Assembly (NCBI GenBank): GCA_949775045.1
Contig: OX459100.1
Coordinates: 14,998,447-15,062,446 of the forward strand
Reading direction: 5' to 3'
Source of the DNA: Metridium senile
Lineage: Eukaryota; Cnidaria; Anthozoa; Actiniaria; Metridiidae
DNA: 64,000 nt
Part shown: positions 1 through 11,099 of the stretch, in pieces
How positions within the stretch are numbered: position 1 is the first letter of the stretch
Layout of the letters: each line of letters starts with the position of its first letter
Notes under the pieces: generated by a model
Told to the model about the DNA's origin: nothing
Database searches by the model: none
The model's input: only the letters and a program-made list of their open reading frames with translations
Translations under genes and position numbers: made by a program

Positions 1-28
1 TCATTTATCTGAGCCGGCATTACACTAA

Positions 29-1463
29 AATTACTTTTTACAGCATGTATACATTTTGTCTGTGCATGCGTGTATTTTTACGCTCAAAATTCATTTGCAT
101 AACTTTCTATGTCGAGTGTAAAGATTTGACGTTGACATGGAACATTTGGTTTGCAATCTCATCCTTAAAAGTAATGTCCTTATACCGAAAAACTAAGGCA
201 TAAAGAGTCTACCTTCCACTAATGTGCTGTGGATAGTTATTTCAATCGAATGCGCTACAGATGGAAAAATATCATGCATCAAAGCGGTCAGTTCAAAGTG
301 AGAAGTTGGATCAAAACTTCGCACTTTCGAGTAAATGTTTGGGCGCAACATTAAAATATAATACAAACCTAACGGTAGCAGTCATTGCCAACACGATACT
401 GCTTGGATTGGATCATATTAGGAAATTTAAACACAATCGATCATCAAATAATTCTCAATGTTTACTTCAACTTCAGCACTTTTGCGTCCGATATTCCCGT
501 TTTTCATTCTAGAAATTTTATACTTTTGACAGCGCCCCCCAGCAAATTTATTAAATATATGGCTTTTTCCATGTTTACTTTTTGCAAAACTGAACTTTTT
601 AGGTAGAAAGTGATGGTCCCGTAATGTGATCTCAACCAATTTTGAGACGTGATTTCATGCATATTTCTACTCCAGAAAACATGCGAATTTCATTGAGCTA
701 TTTATTACTCTAAAACTAAGTATAAATAACGGCTTTATAAAAAATGAACTCTTTGGATTCCATAATATTGCAATAGATAATTATATCCTGAATAAATGTT
801 TCATATTATAAAATATAGGTGGATAAATGTAGTCAAATTTGTCACAGTGCCACGAAGCAGAAACCATGTTGTAAACATTGCACGAGATCATATCCAGGGA
901 CCACGAGTTTCTACCAAAATAGCTCAGTTTTGCAAAAAAGTAAACATGAGAAAGGCCAATCTTGCAATAAATTTGCTGGGGGGCAATGTCAAAGATAAAA
1001 TAATCTGCGAGAATTTCGGACAGAAAGTGCTGAAGTAGAGGTTTTCATTGCGAATTATATGATGATCGATTATGTTTAAAATTTCCTAATATAATCCAAT
1101 CCACGCCGTATCGTGCTGGTAATGACTTCTACTTTTAGATTTACCTTATAACTCAAATTTAGAGCCCAAAACTTTACTCGAAAGTACTAAGTTCTGGTCC
1201 TTTTTGCTACTTTACACTGACTTTGAAGCATGATATTTTTCCATCTGTAGTGCGTTCAATTGAAATAATTATCCGCAGCACACTAATGGAAGGTAGGCTT
1301 TTCATTTCTTAGTATCTTGGTACTTCAATATTATTTTGAAGGATGAGATTTCAACCAAATGTTCCATGTTAGCGTAAAATTCTTCCATTCGACATAGAAA
1401 GCTATGCAAATGATAAAAATACACGCATGCGCAGACAAAATGTACACATGCTACTTTTTACGG
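29..1463. mobile_element. Foldback (long inverted repeat) element, non-coding
   Basis: The left arm (about 29-640) is matched in reverse complement by the right arm (about 835-1,463). The outer ends pair around 'cattttgtctgtgcatgcg' on the left and its complement near 1,420-1,440. The inner parts pair around 385-480 and 1,030-1,115. Arms have diverged by scattered substitutions and small indels. No transposase-like reading frame is present, so this is a MITE or foldback element of unknown superfamily. I could not define a clear target-site duplication. Confidence 0.75.
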
Positions 1464-3090
1464 TCTTTTTTCATGCATTCCTTCAAAATACAATAATAAA
1501 AGGAAATAACAAGTAAGAAATTGTGCCGTCCTACCACATTAAACATATCTCCAGTGTGAACTGTTCTCCAAATGTGCTTCAGTCCTGTCTTGTATCGGTG
1601 ACCAAAATGAGCGTGGAAGCGCACGTTTACGCATAATCAGTTATCTGCACCAAAAATGTTGCTATGAAATTGTCACGTTCTGACTCAGTGATAGAGCTAG
1701 TGTGTGTAGGTTTGTGCAAAATAGTGCATAATAGTTTAGTTTTATTGCACGCTTATGTGGCATGCACTCTATAATGAAATTTATAACACCCTAAAAAATA
1801 TTGACATAACTTCTGTGATTCAAGTGATTCAAATGAATTTTGAAAAAAAATTTCCTGCACGACTGAATGCCACTGAAATCTTTGCTCTTCTATAAAATAA
1901 ATTGCGTGCACATGCCAGCGGGCTAAAAAAAATTTCCTGCAAGGACAAAATCATCCACCCCCCCCCCCCTCAAAAGTTAAATGGTCCACCCCTAAGTAGC
2001 CATGCATTGTAGCCGCACAATCAATATCATCGTATTGATTTGGCAAGCAAGTAGCAAGTTGAGACCACACCATCAATATCACAGGAAATCACAGTAAATT
2101 ACACCAGTTTGACAAACAATTTGATGTCTGTATCCAAAACAATATAATCATGAACTTATTGGTAATAAATCCGGCAAGAAATGTTTTATTTAATTGTACA
2201 AAGTTAAACTGATAAAGTAATTGAGTAATGCCCAAATCTACATCCGTTTTTGCCGTCCTTCAGCTGGTTTGGAAAAACATACGGAACTGCGGTACTTCAG
2301 CTGAGAAATACCCCATACATGACAAAGTCTAGAATGTCTGTAAATAATCACATGGAACATTTAATTGACTACATTGAAAATGATTTTTACTGAAAGAATC
2401 TTAAACAACATTCAGACTGATACTAGTGGCATCTCTGGTTCTCTACAACTATTTATTTGTTAAATATAACGAGCTTGGCTTTTTCTAAATAATTGCATTT
2501 TATAAGAAAAAATAAAACATTATTTTCAATTTAATATTATTTTTAGAAAGATTAACGCAATAATTCCACTTTTAGAAACCGTCGTTGACTTCATAACGAA
2601 GAACGTCGAATTTTACGTTAATCTTGATACATAGTCTCTCAAAATCGATCGTTGTTTTGAATTAATTAATTCAGGTAAATGGCGCGCAAATCGTTCCCGC
2701 GGAAACATTGCGCGTAGTTGATGTTTGACGGGAATGTCTTTGAATGTACTTGGTACCATTCCAGATATACACTAGATACTTGACTAATAAACAGTTTAAG
2801 AGATGTAGCTTGGACAAGGAGACTTACTAAATAGTAGGCAGCCGTGAAAGTCAGTAATTCGAACCAAATGCTATTGAACGTGCGCGAAAATTATCCGAAA
2901 GCCATGCTTTCGGCACTAATTAATTAGTATGAAACCGGATATCATGAATCAAGTGACTCCATATAGTCCCAATAATAACAGCGCACCTCGATATCTGAGG
3001 AAAAAAAAAACACAGGAGAAATGGCGCGTCGAAAGCAATGCAATGTGTGGCAATATTGGTTGTGTGGTTACGGTCACCATGCGTGCCACT
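1464..3090. other. Unassigned AT-rich DNA
   Basis: I see no supported gene. There is a short poly-C run near 1,957-1,968. The short frames at 2,920-3,201 on both strands lack family similarity and overlap the promoter side of the ShKT gene. Confidence 0.5.
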
Positions 3091-3095
3091 GCACA

Positions 3096-3103
3096 TATAA
3101 ATA
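3096..3103 (+). promoter_or_regulatory. TATA box of the ShKT gene
   Basis: A canonical TATAAATA lies 107 bases upstream of the first ATG of the signal-peptide exon. It would place transcription start near 3,125-3,135 and a 5' UTR of roughly 70 bases. This is inferred from position and consensus only. Confidence 0.5.
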
Positions 3104-3202
3104 AGCAAGTTTTGTACGCTTTGAATCACAGTTGAGTTTTGACTTGACGAAGAAAACCATTCCAAATTACTGGACACTAAATCGAAGAGTATCAGTTCCA
3201 AA

Positions 3203-3287
3203 ATGCATCTTTACTTGTACGTATTGGTTGCTGTTGTTGCCCTGTAGTATTCATCAGGTAACATAATCACCAGGCACAAACGATTTG
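3203..3287 (+). CDS. Signal-peptide exon with in-frame stop
   Basis: ATG follows the TATA box. The first 14 codons encode a hydrophobic stretch (MHLYLYVLVAVVAL) typical of a signal peptide core. Codon 15 (3,245-3,247) is TAG. The same frame then stays open for 13 more codons, containing a dibasic Lys-Arg near the end, to a consensus donor GTAAGT at 3,288. The exon ends in phase 1, exactly the phase at which every ShKT exon begins. I infer this is the secretion-signal and propeptide exon of the downstream ShKT cassettes, disabled by one nonsense codon. Confidence 0.6.
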
Positions 3288-3339
3288 GTAAGTATCTAAA
3301 TCAGCAGTATTTTCTTGTTTTTAGTTTGCTACTATTTAA

Positions 3340-4552
3340 GGTGACTCATCAGTTATTATCGGCTCACTCGGCTATGACAATTTTCTACTCGTAACATTTT
3401 CTGCTTTTAAGCTATTGCCATAAAAATTACACATCTTCTACAAAAACTATTCAAGAATAATGTGAAATAATTTGATTGCGCTAGAAGTAAATAATTTTTG
3501 CGATATTTTAGTTAACGCAAGTGCGCTAGTTTGACTAAAATTCGATTATTCTGAAAATCTGTCCGTTTTATTTTTATGATTTTTTTTAATCGTTTTAGAA
3601 GAATACAATAAACAACCAGACAAAGTTTCAACAAAATTCACGGAGCCAGAGCACAGCTATATGAAGGTTACTTAAATGTAAAAGGGAATAAAACAATAAC
3701 ATCGCCTTCGCCCCACCCCTCCCCTTGCTGTCCTCTTTTGTTTATACTTATGTGCCCCCAACAAGGGTGTGAATTCTTGGGATAATCGACACCTATGCTA
3801 GTTTTGCATTCGTAAACACAATCACCATCCCAGCTTAGATTGAGCTTGAAACTGAACACTATGCAATGCCCAAAGAAATTTCTCTTATTTAAAGCCGTTT
3901 ACAACTACGGAGTTCGATGTAAAATGTTTACAGAACCATGGAAGCCATGCAGACGAATTGTGAATGATAACTATTGAGTAGTTTTGGAAAAAGATGGAAA
4001 CACGCGTCTGATTATACTTGAGCAGGTATTTGAGCATTTTATTATCCTAACATAACTTAAAAATATTCTACATTGGCCTAAGCGATTGGCATTCGGCATG
4101 GCATATCGATATGTTAGAATCTCACAACACTCATACTTAAAAGTCGTCTTGAAAACTTATTTATTTAAAGAGTATTGACTTAACAACATTTCAAGATGAT
4201 TTTAGAATTGAATTTAAGTAACCTTCATATAGCTGTGCTCTGGCTCCGTGAATTTTGTTGAAACTTTGTCTGGTTGTTTATTGTATTCTTCTAAAACGAT
4301 TAAAAAAAAATCATAAAAATAAAAGGCGGACAGATTTTCAGAATAATCGAATTTTAGTCAAACTAGCGCACTTGCGTTAACTAAAATATCGCAAAAATTA
4401 TTTAATTCTAGTGCAATCAAATTATTTCACATTATTCTTGAATAGTTTTTGTAGAAGATGTGTAATTTTTATGGCAATAGCTTAAAAGCAGAAAATGTTA
4501 CGAGTAAAAAATTGTCATAGCCGAGTGAGCCGATAATAACTGATGAGTCACC
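3340..4552. mobile_element. TTAA-flanked foldback MITE (piggyBac-like) in ShKT intron 1
   Basis: Arms of about 340 bp (3,340-3,677 and about 4,210-4,552) are nearly perfect inverted complements. The element starts GGTGACTCATCAG and ends with its complement. TTAA flanks it on both sides (3,336-3,339 and 4,553-4,556), the target-site duplication typical of piggyBac-type transposons. The central ~530 bp shows no transposase frame. Low arm divergence suggests a fairly recent insertion. Confidence 0.8.
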
Positions 4553-4556
4553 TTAA

Positions 4557-5115
4557 TAACCTCTCAATTTGATGATAAAAAAAAATCCAATCAATCATTA
4601 AATACAGAATAAACGTATTACAGAGACTTTAAAAAACATGATTTGGGAAGCGTTCGTTTTGGTCGTTCCAGCTAACCGCACATATTTTACACCAAATTTA
4701 CCATAGATTAAGCAAACACGACGTATAGAAAGGTTTCGACTTGATGCAGAACGAGTATCGTAACAATGTGAATATTGAGCTTCCTAAAAGTGGTATTTGA
4801 AAATTTCAGCAAGTTGTTGATTGACATTTTGAGCTGAATCTTTACTCTCATCTCAAAGATGATAAGAAAAAAATCATCAAACTGAGTCAAAGTCTTGATT
4901 AAGGCATAATCAATGTATTATTTATATTGCGCCAAAAACATAATAAATTTGAATCAAATGTTCAAACCGTTTGCCTGGGCCCTTGAACGGTATATTCTAC
5001 CCCTAAGTCCCCATGGATTTATCATAGTTAGTCAGTGCAACGGAGCTACAACCACGCATGTACAAGTTGCACAGCGAAAATCGAGCAAATTATAGTTTCA
5101 TTTGTTAATTTAAAG
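4557..5115. other. Remainder of ShKT intron 1
   Basis: No exon or recognised repeat is seen. The segment ends at the acceptor that precedes ShKT cassette 1. Confidence 0.4.
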
Positions 5116-5162
5116 AATGCAAGGACGAACGTGACGACTGCTGCAAAATAATCGAAATGCAC
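5116..5162 (+). pseudogene. ShKT cassette 1, truncated exon
   Basis: An acceptor (AAAG) precedes codons for the N-terminal part of a ShKT domain with three early cysteines. After about 16 codons the sequence becomes intron-like and matches the last part of the intron found in other units ('gagtctccataatg'). The second half of the domain, with the C-X3-C-X2-C end and the donor, is missing. Reading through reaches a TAA within about 35 bases. Confidence 0.65.
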
Positions 5163-5207
5163 AAATTAAAGAGTCTCCATAATGTAATCTTATAATTGTA
5201 TCTCTAG

Positions 5208-5243
5208 GTAGACTATCACCACAAAGCCCAGAGCCACCCAAAG
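5208..5243 (+). CDS. Linker exon after cassette 1
   Basis: A 36-nt symmetric phase-1 exon lies between an AG acceptor (5,206-5,207) and a GTAATA donor at 5,244. It encodes a Pro/Ser-rich spacer beginning with the last cysteine codon of the preceding domain. The upstream half-cassette has no donor, so this exon may no longer be used. Confidence 0.4.
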
Positions 5244-5517
5244 GTAATAGTTTAATTCTGCTATTTAGTGGAATAAGAAAGACTAGTAGAAAAAAGTAAA
5301 AAAAGAAACTAATAAAAAAGTTAGTCGAAACTTCAGACGCCAAATGCTAGCAGTCTTCCCGGACATTCACAACATATCTACATCTACAGTTATATAGTGG
5401 ATCCCCCTTCCTAAAGAAAACTGAGCGTAAGATAAGTTAACTTGGGTAAACCATAACAAAATACGTCACTGTACGTTCGTCTATTGCAAACTAATGAATC
5501 AATGGGTATTTGAACAG

Positions 5518-5552
5518 GATGTCAAGTTGAAGCAGAGAACTGCGGTGACATG
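5518..5552 (+). pseudogene. ShKT cassette 2, truncated exon
   Basis: An acceptor (GAACAG) is followed by about 11 codons homologous to the start of cassettes 3-5, then a direct jump into the downstream intron sequence. The deletion endpoint in the exon differs from cassette 1, so the two truncations look independent. The 36-nt linker exon that follows is at 5,589-5,624, with a GTAATA donor. Confidence 0.6.
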
Positions 5553-6027
5553 AGTCTCCATAATGTAATCTTATAATTGTATCTCTAGGTAGACTATCAC
5601 CAGAACGCCTGGAGCCATCCAAAGGTAATAGTAACTACTGCTGTTTAGTGGAATAAGAAAGACTAGTAGAAAAAAGTATAAAAAGAAACTAATAGAAAAG
5701 TTAGTCGAAACTTTAGACACCAGTCTTTCCCGGACATTCACAATATATCTACATCTACAGTTATATGAGTGGATTCCCCTTCCTAAAGCAAACTAAGCGT
5801 AAGATAAGATAACTTTATTTACCAAGGGTGGGTCCTTCATGAATAAATGTAGTGTTAATTGAGGTGTTGATTTTGTGATGCCCAAATTTGCAAAGTATGT
5901 TCACAATATGTTTGTAAATTATATTTGTTCTAATGAACAATGGTTGATTGGGTAAACCATAACAACATACGTAACTGCATGTATATCTACTTATTGCAAA
6001 CTAATGAATCAATGGGTATTTCAACAG

Positions 6028-6162
6028 AATGTCGAGATGAAGCAGCAGGCTGCCGTGACATAGTAAAAATGTACTATGGTATACCAAGGTTCATAGCTGA
6101 ATATTGTAGGTTCAACGAGAACAACCCTACCGTGAAGAAGTGCTATAAGACGTGTGGTAAAT
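6028..6162 (+). CDS. ShKT cassette 3, intact domain exon
   Basis: The exon is 135 nt (45 codons) between acceptor CAACAG and donor GTAAGT, phase 1-1. It encodes a full six-cysteine ShKT domain with spacing C-X6-C-X17-C-X11-C-X3-C-X2-C; the sixth Cys codon is split across the splice site. The C-terminal C-X3-C-X2-C pattern is diagnostic of the family. It is followed by the 30-nt linker exon 6,235-6,264. Confidence 0.8.
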
Positions 6163-6689
6163 GTAAGTAGAAGTTTCAGTATTTGACTAAACAACTTGAG
6201 TCTTCATTATATGACTTATTATTGTATTTTGTAGGTGAGCCACTATGCCAAGATACATACAAAGGTAATAGTAACTACTGCTGTTTAGTGGAATAAGAAA
6301 GACTAGTAGAAAAAAGTAAAAAAAAGAAAATAATAATAATAAAAAAGGTAGTTGAAACTTCAGACACCAAATGCCAGCAGTTTTTCCCGGACATTCACAA
6401 CATATCTACATCTACAGTTATATAGTGGATCATTAATGACCATATTGGATACCGTTTACCCAGCCCCTTGCTAGGCAAACATTTGTTAAAGCACGGTTGT
6501 TCTTTATAGGTAAGCGTAGTGTTACGTGAAGTGTTGATTTTATGATGCCGAAATTTGCCAACTAGTTTCACAATAGATTTGTTCATTTTATTTGTTTTAA
6601 TAACAATAGATGATTAGCAAAACCATAACAAAATACGTCACTGTACGTTCATCCATTGTAAACTAATGAATCAATGGGTATTTCCACAG

Positions 6690-6829
6690 AATGTCGAGAT
6701 GAAGCAGAGAACTGCCGTGACATAATAGCGATGTACCATGGTCGACAAGACGAGGTATATAATATGACTATTGTATTCGCCACAAGGACCACCATCACGT
6801 GATTCAGTGCAAGAAGACGTGTGGTTTAT
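6690..6829 (+). pseudogene. ShKT cassette 4, frameshifted exon
   Basis: The exon is 140 nt, five more than intact cassette 3. The extra bases lie in the 'gtatataatatgac' stretch (about 6,757-6,767), where cassette 5 reads 'gtacatgac'. The downstream frame reaches a TGA. The donor is GTTAGT rather than the GTAAGT of its neighbours. Both changes indicate loss of function. Its linker exon (6,897-6,932, 36 nt) is preserved. Confidence 0.75.
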
Positions 6830-7269
6830 GTTAGTATAAATTTCAGTATATGACTAATTAAAGAGTCTCCATAATGACTTATATTTGTATTTATAGGTAA
6901 GCACCCAGCACGACCATGCCCAAAGGAGCCAGGTATTACTAACTACTGCTGTTTAGTGGAATAAGAATGACAAGTAGAAAAAAGTAAAAAAAAAAAAAAT
7001 AATAATAAAAAAGGCTGTCGAAACTTTAGACACCAAATGCTAGCAGTCTTTCCCGGACATTCACAACATATATACATCTACAGTTATATAGTGGATCATT
7101 AATGACCATATATATGATGCCTTAATTTACCATCCATTTTTACAATAGATTTGTTAATTTTATTTGTTCTAATTATAACAATGGTGATTGGCAAAACCAT
7201 GACAACATACGTCACTTCATGTATAGGTCCACCTATTACAAACTAATGAATCAATTGGTATTTCAACAG

Positions 7270-7407
7270 AATGTCGAGATGAACTACAGCAGGAATGCCT
7301 TGACATAGTAAAGATGCACCATGGTCGACAAGACGAGGTACATGACTATTGTATTCGCCACAGGGGCTACCGTAACGTGATTAAGTGCACGAAGACGTGT
7401 GGTTTAT
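7270..7407 (+). CDS. ShKT cassette 5, intact domain exon
   Basis: The exon is 138 nt (46 codons), phase 1-1, acceptor CAACAG and donor GTAAGT. It encodes a complete ShKT domain with spacing C-X7-C-X17-C-X11-C-X3-C-X2-C. It is closely related to broken cassette 4, which shares its middle segment. Confidence 0.8.
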
Positions 7408-7557
7408 GTAAGTATACATTGAAACCACAATTAATTTGATTGATGTGTTTACGTTTTTTTTTTTAATAATTATATATCTCAGTTACATGAACTAGGACAT
7501 TTAACGACAGTAATGTGTACCATCTTAACTTATTATTATTTGCGGTGGTGTTTATAG

Positions 7558-7595
7558 GTAAACAACCAGCACCACTGGCGAGTGAGGTAAGTTAA
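7558..7595 (+). CDS. Probable terminal exon of the ShKT gene
   Basis: The acceptor TATAG is followed by a linker-type sequence (Lys-Gln-Pro-Ala-Pro rich). The frame runs over a potential donor (GTAAGT at 7,587) to TAA at 7,593-7,595. It is either the terminal coding exon, or a 29-nt internal exon whose partner I did not find. Confidence 0.45.
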
Positions 7596-7949
7596 ATAGT
7601 TAATTGGTTGTTTATCAAACATAAGAACTGTACTTCAAAACAAAATCAAAAAAAGGGGGCGCGTGCTGTGTGCATTTATAGTTTATCAAGCACGCAGGGA
7701 TTGTCAGAGCGCTCTCTATATAGGAAGTGTTAAGACATTTTCTGTAATAGCTTAAACCTATCAAACTCAGTTTTGGACCTAGAGTGATAGGTATAGGTTT
7801 CTTAGACCTCACATAATTAACCCAAACTGTCTTTTGTTTCAGGTCTAGTCCTATTACTGAGGCCAAAGTAACTTAAAGAAGACAGCACTAGCTAGCTAGC
7901 CGGGAATAAATTAATAAGATAAATGCTTATAATGAATGTAATGCTTTAC

Positions 7950-8767
7950 GATACGGTTCACGTTCGCGGGGTGCTTTCACATGCTCTCAGTTAAAAATTT
8001 GTTTACCGCGTCATTTTACAATAATAATAGACAAATTATATATCATTTTAAAGCTTATATAATAGAAAATAAGACTGGGTATGTTTTTTTTATAAACAAA
8101 AACCTATATGCTCTACCAAAAACCTCAAAATTAACTGCCTCCAATGTGATTTGTTTAAAAAAGTATAAGTCAAAACGTTCATACTGCTTTGCGCCATGTT
8201 GATAAAATGCTTAGTTTGAGAGTTATGTCCCGTTGTGTCATTTAACTTGAAGTTTTAACAACAAGTCAACTTTGAAACACATTTATTCAAGAACGAAGCA
8301 TTATATGTAAAAAGCAGGACACGGTTTTGAACACATGTACGCGCTCCATTTTGAGGTTTTACATGGGGCATTGGTTACAGATACACAGTCTTATTCTCTG
8401 TTATATAAGCTTTAAAGTGATATATACTTTGTATACACCTATTTCAATTAACGTTGTCCATCTGGAATGGTTGATCTGATACCGATAGGTATTGTGGGAG
8501 TTCAATAAATTTCAAATACATTGTTTTAATCACACTTAAATGATGCTGAATTACTGATAACAGTATTTCAGAAGTAAACATTAATATTCAAGTGTGATTA
8601 TAATAGTGCATTTGCAGTTTAACGAGCTCCCACAATTCCTATCGGTCTCAGATCAACCATTCCAGATCGACAACGTTAATTGAAATAGGTGTATCTATAT
8701 TGTCAAATGATGCGCTAAACAATGTTTAATTGCTGGGAGCAATTAACCCGCGAACGTGGACAGTATC
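7950..8767. mobile_element. Foldback element with nested inverted repeats
   Basis: The outer ends pair ('cacgttcgcggg' near 7,959 with its complement near 8,747-8,758). Inner segments also pair (8,020-8,090 with 8,330-8,420, and 8,436-8,540 with 8,590-8,695), giving a multi-hairpin structure. No protein is encoded; the frame at 7,981-8,202 lies in one arm. Confidence 0.7.
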
Positions 8768-8910
8768 TTTAATAATAAAAGAAAGTATTTAAAAGTTCTA
8801 CTATTGTAAGTCAACATACGAATGCTGTCATCTTTGTTAACCTTAATAAAAGGCTCATATATATCATCACAAATTTATTTATTTATTTATTAATATTTAC
8901 TTACTTAATG

Positions 8911-9049
8911 TCAGATGAGGCATGATCGTCCGGGGTGGTGTAGTCTTGAGAAAGACTGATGGTGTTCATGTCTGTTGATCAATGTCTGACATCAACACCA
9001 TTAGTCTTTCTTCAGACTACACCACCCCGGACGATCATACCTCATCTAC
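8911..9049. repeat. Hairpin: 60-bp arms around a short loop
   Basis: The arm at 8,911-8,971 ('gatcgtccggggtggtgtag') is matched by its reverse complement at 8,988-9,049 with few mismatches. The arms are GC-rich compared with the surroundings. Confidence 0.7.
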
Positions 9050-10774
9050 ATCGATTACACCTGTCTCCTGCTCAGACGTTTTTAGTGTTGGATATTCTTC
9101 CTCCCCACACACGTCTGCTCAATGGAGCACTCACAGTTAACCTACTTAATATCTCATAGCTCGAACCTGATTGGCTAAACATTTTCAACGGCGGTTGGTA
9201 AACAAAATGTCGTCAAAAGCGAATCGAAAGCAAAGGCAAAGATGTTCAAATAGTTTGTAAGAAACATTGTTTTTGTTCATCCACCAACTGGAAGTAGAAA
9301 ATCGATGATACATCTTGCTCTGCCATTGATATTCGATAGTTGTTTTGGAGAAAATATGAATTGGTTTGTTGGGCTTCCTATGTTAACAATCTCAACGGTT
9401 TTATTAGTGTAGTGTACTTGGAATTTCGCTCATGATTACTCGAGCCATAAGTTCAGCATCGTTAGTTTTCTCGTTCAGCACAAAATCAGCGCATGCGTAC
9501 GCATTAATAATTTTGGGCTACCTGTGTAAGCATGCGCACATGAAATGTAGAACCGCATGGTCCATTACATTCAATATGGCGGACAAGCAGACAGAATATG
9601 TACATTTATTTTGGGACGATACTTTCCACAAACTTGAAGAGAGATTACTTTACGAGCAAAATGTTACGAGAAAACCTTTGGGAGTGAAAATTCTATCGTG
9701 AATCATTCTTCAACTGCCGTTTAAACTTAATTATCAAAACAGCTATTTACGAGTGAACACTCAATCGAGAACAAAACTAGTGAACATTAAAATAGTGTAG
9801 AATATGCAAAAGAATTTTCCGTTGTCAAGCTATAACCTTTTTTTACCGCACTTCACAGTCGAGAACTGGTGAGAAGCATTTCAATTCATTTGCACACCGA
9901 CTACATTGTACTCTTGTACTCTCATTCAACCATTGGTCGTCTTGAGCGTAGTCTACCAGTGGCAACGTTCTATTCAACGATAATTAGTCAGCCAGACTTG
10001 CAACTTTATGCTGAGATCGCCCTGATGATAATGATGATGACCAATTATGAATGTCTTAGTTATGTATCTAGATGTGCCAACTCTCCTGGCTAATCTATGT
10101 AAATTCATGTAAATATTACGTTTATCTATTTGAAATTCAAATCTTGTTCTTGAGAAGCAATACTTCAGATTTGAAATCTTGAGAGGTTGGCATGCATGTA
10201 TGATGCAGTCTCTCCAGTTTTAACTAAACCCCTATAAAACAGCATACAACTAGTAACAAACCCCCTATATATAGCTTCCGAAAATAACGGCTCAATATTG
10301 AGGCCCCCTTTAGATTAATAAATGAGAGCCCCCTAAAGATTGGCGTTACAACACGTGATAGCAGGCTGCATGTGTGAGTTCTCTTGAAAGATGAACGGAA
10401 TTCGCAAGCTCAAGTATCTAATGACTTGTTTTAATTAAGAATGTTGAATATACTCGACTACAAAAGAGAACATTGAATTGAACGTTAAAAATAAAGTATT
10501 GTACTGTCATTAATTACTGGCAATGAAGAAACGTTTGAAATATACTATTTGAGCTTATAGACCAAATCGGCTAACGCGTTGCTATGTAAATTTTGACCCA
10601 ATTCAAAAACTCATGGAGTAAAAATTTTTATTCCAAACATTTTCCACTTGAAATTGAAATACATAAGACAAAGAATCTTATTCTCTCAAGGAGTTGAATT
10701 GGCCCGTACTTAGCATACGTTAGCCAATTTTGTTTATTAACAATATCAAAATAAAAAATTGATTACTAATTTAC
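9050..10774. other. No supported gene
   Basis: Short frames only. Two copies of a 'gggct(t/a)cct(a/g)tgt' motif (near 9,369 and 9,512) belong to the dispersed motif family described in the findings. An ATGGCGG in a good start context at about 9,576 opens a 41-codon frame, which I do not recognise. Confidence 0.4.
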
Positions 10775-10914
<140 letters not shown>

Positions 10915-11099
10915 TTACAAGACGCAAACAAAAATAAAGAAGGAACATTACAGTGGTTAACAGTAGAGTATATGTAGTCCCGGCCTAAGCAATGGCCAGG
11001 ATCACAACGAATTATAATATCTATATATTGATGAGCGCAACTCTTCTAAACCAGAACCTAAATTCTCTACCCAACTATTGAGATGCACTAAAAATCTGA

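Larger units (their letters stand above)
5225..7240 (+). repeat. Tandem ~300-670 bp cassette repeats of the ShKT gene
   Basis: The intron block beginning 'aaaggtaatag' and running through 'tttcccggacattcacaac' recurs near 5,241, 5,622, 6,262 and 6,931. A second intron block ending 'aatgaatcaatgggtattt' precedes cassettes 2-5. Exons and introns were therefore duplicated together as units, with later deletions shortening the first units. Confidence 0.8.
3203..7595 (+). pseudogene. Secreted multi-ShKT-domain protein gene, apparently decayed
   Basis: Exons alternate between ShKT-domain exons and short linker exons (30-36 nt), all preceded by a signal exon. The signal exon, the two complete ShKT exons (3 and 5) and the full-length linkers are flanked by phase-1 splice sites, so cassettes could be gained or skipped without changing frame. 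ShKT domains are roughly 35-45 residue modules with three disulphides, found in cnidarian potassium-channel toxins and also in many non-toxin secreted proteins and metalloproteases; the role here cannot be told from sequence. Breaks: an in-frame TAG in the signal exon, truncated cassettes 1 and 2, and a 5-nt insertion with a weakened donor in cassette 4. Cassettes 3 and 5 are intact. A 1.2 kb foldback element sits in intron 1. The state could be pseudogene, polymorphic null, or assembly error at the TAG. Confidence 0.6.

Noticed and set aside
9576..9701. Possible first exon starting MADKQTEYVHLFW
   Set aside because: The start context is good, but no donor, partner exon or family similarity was found.
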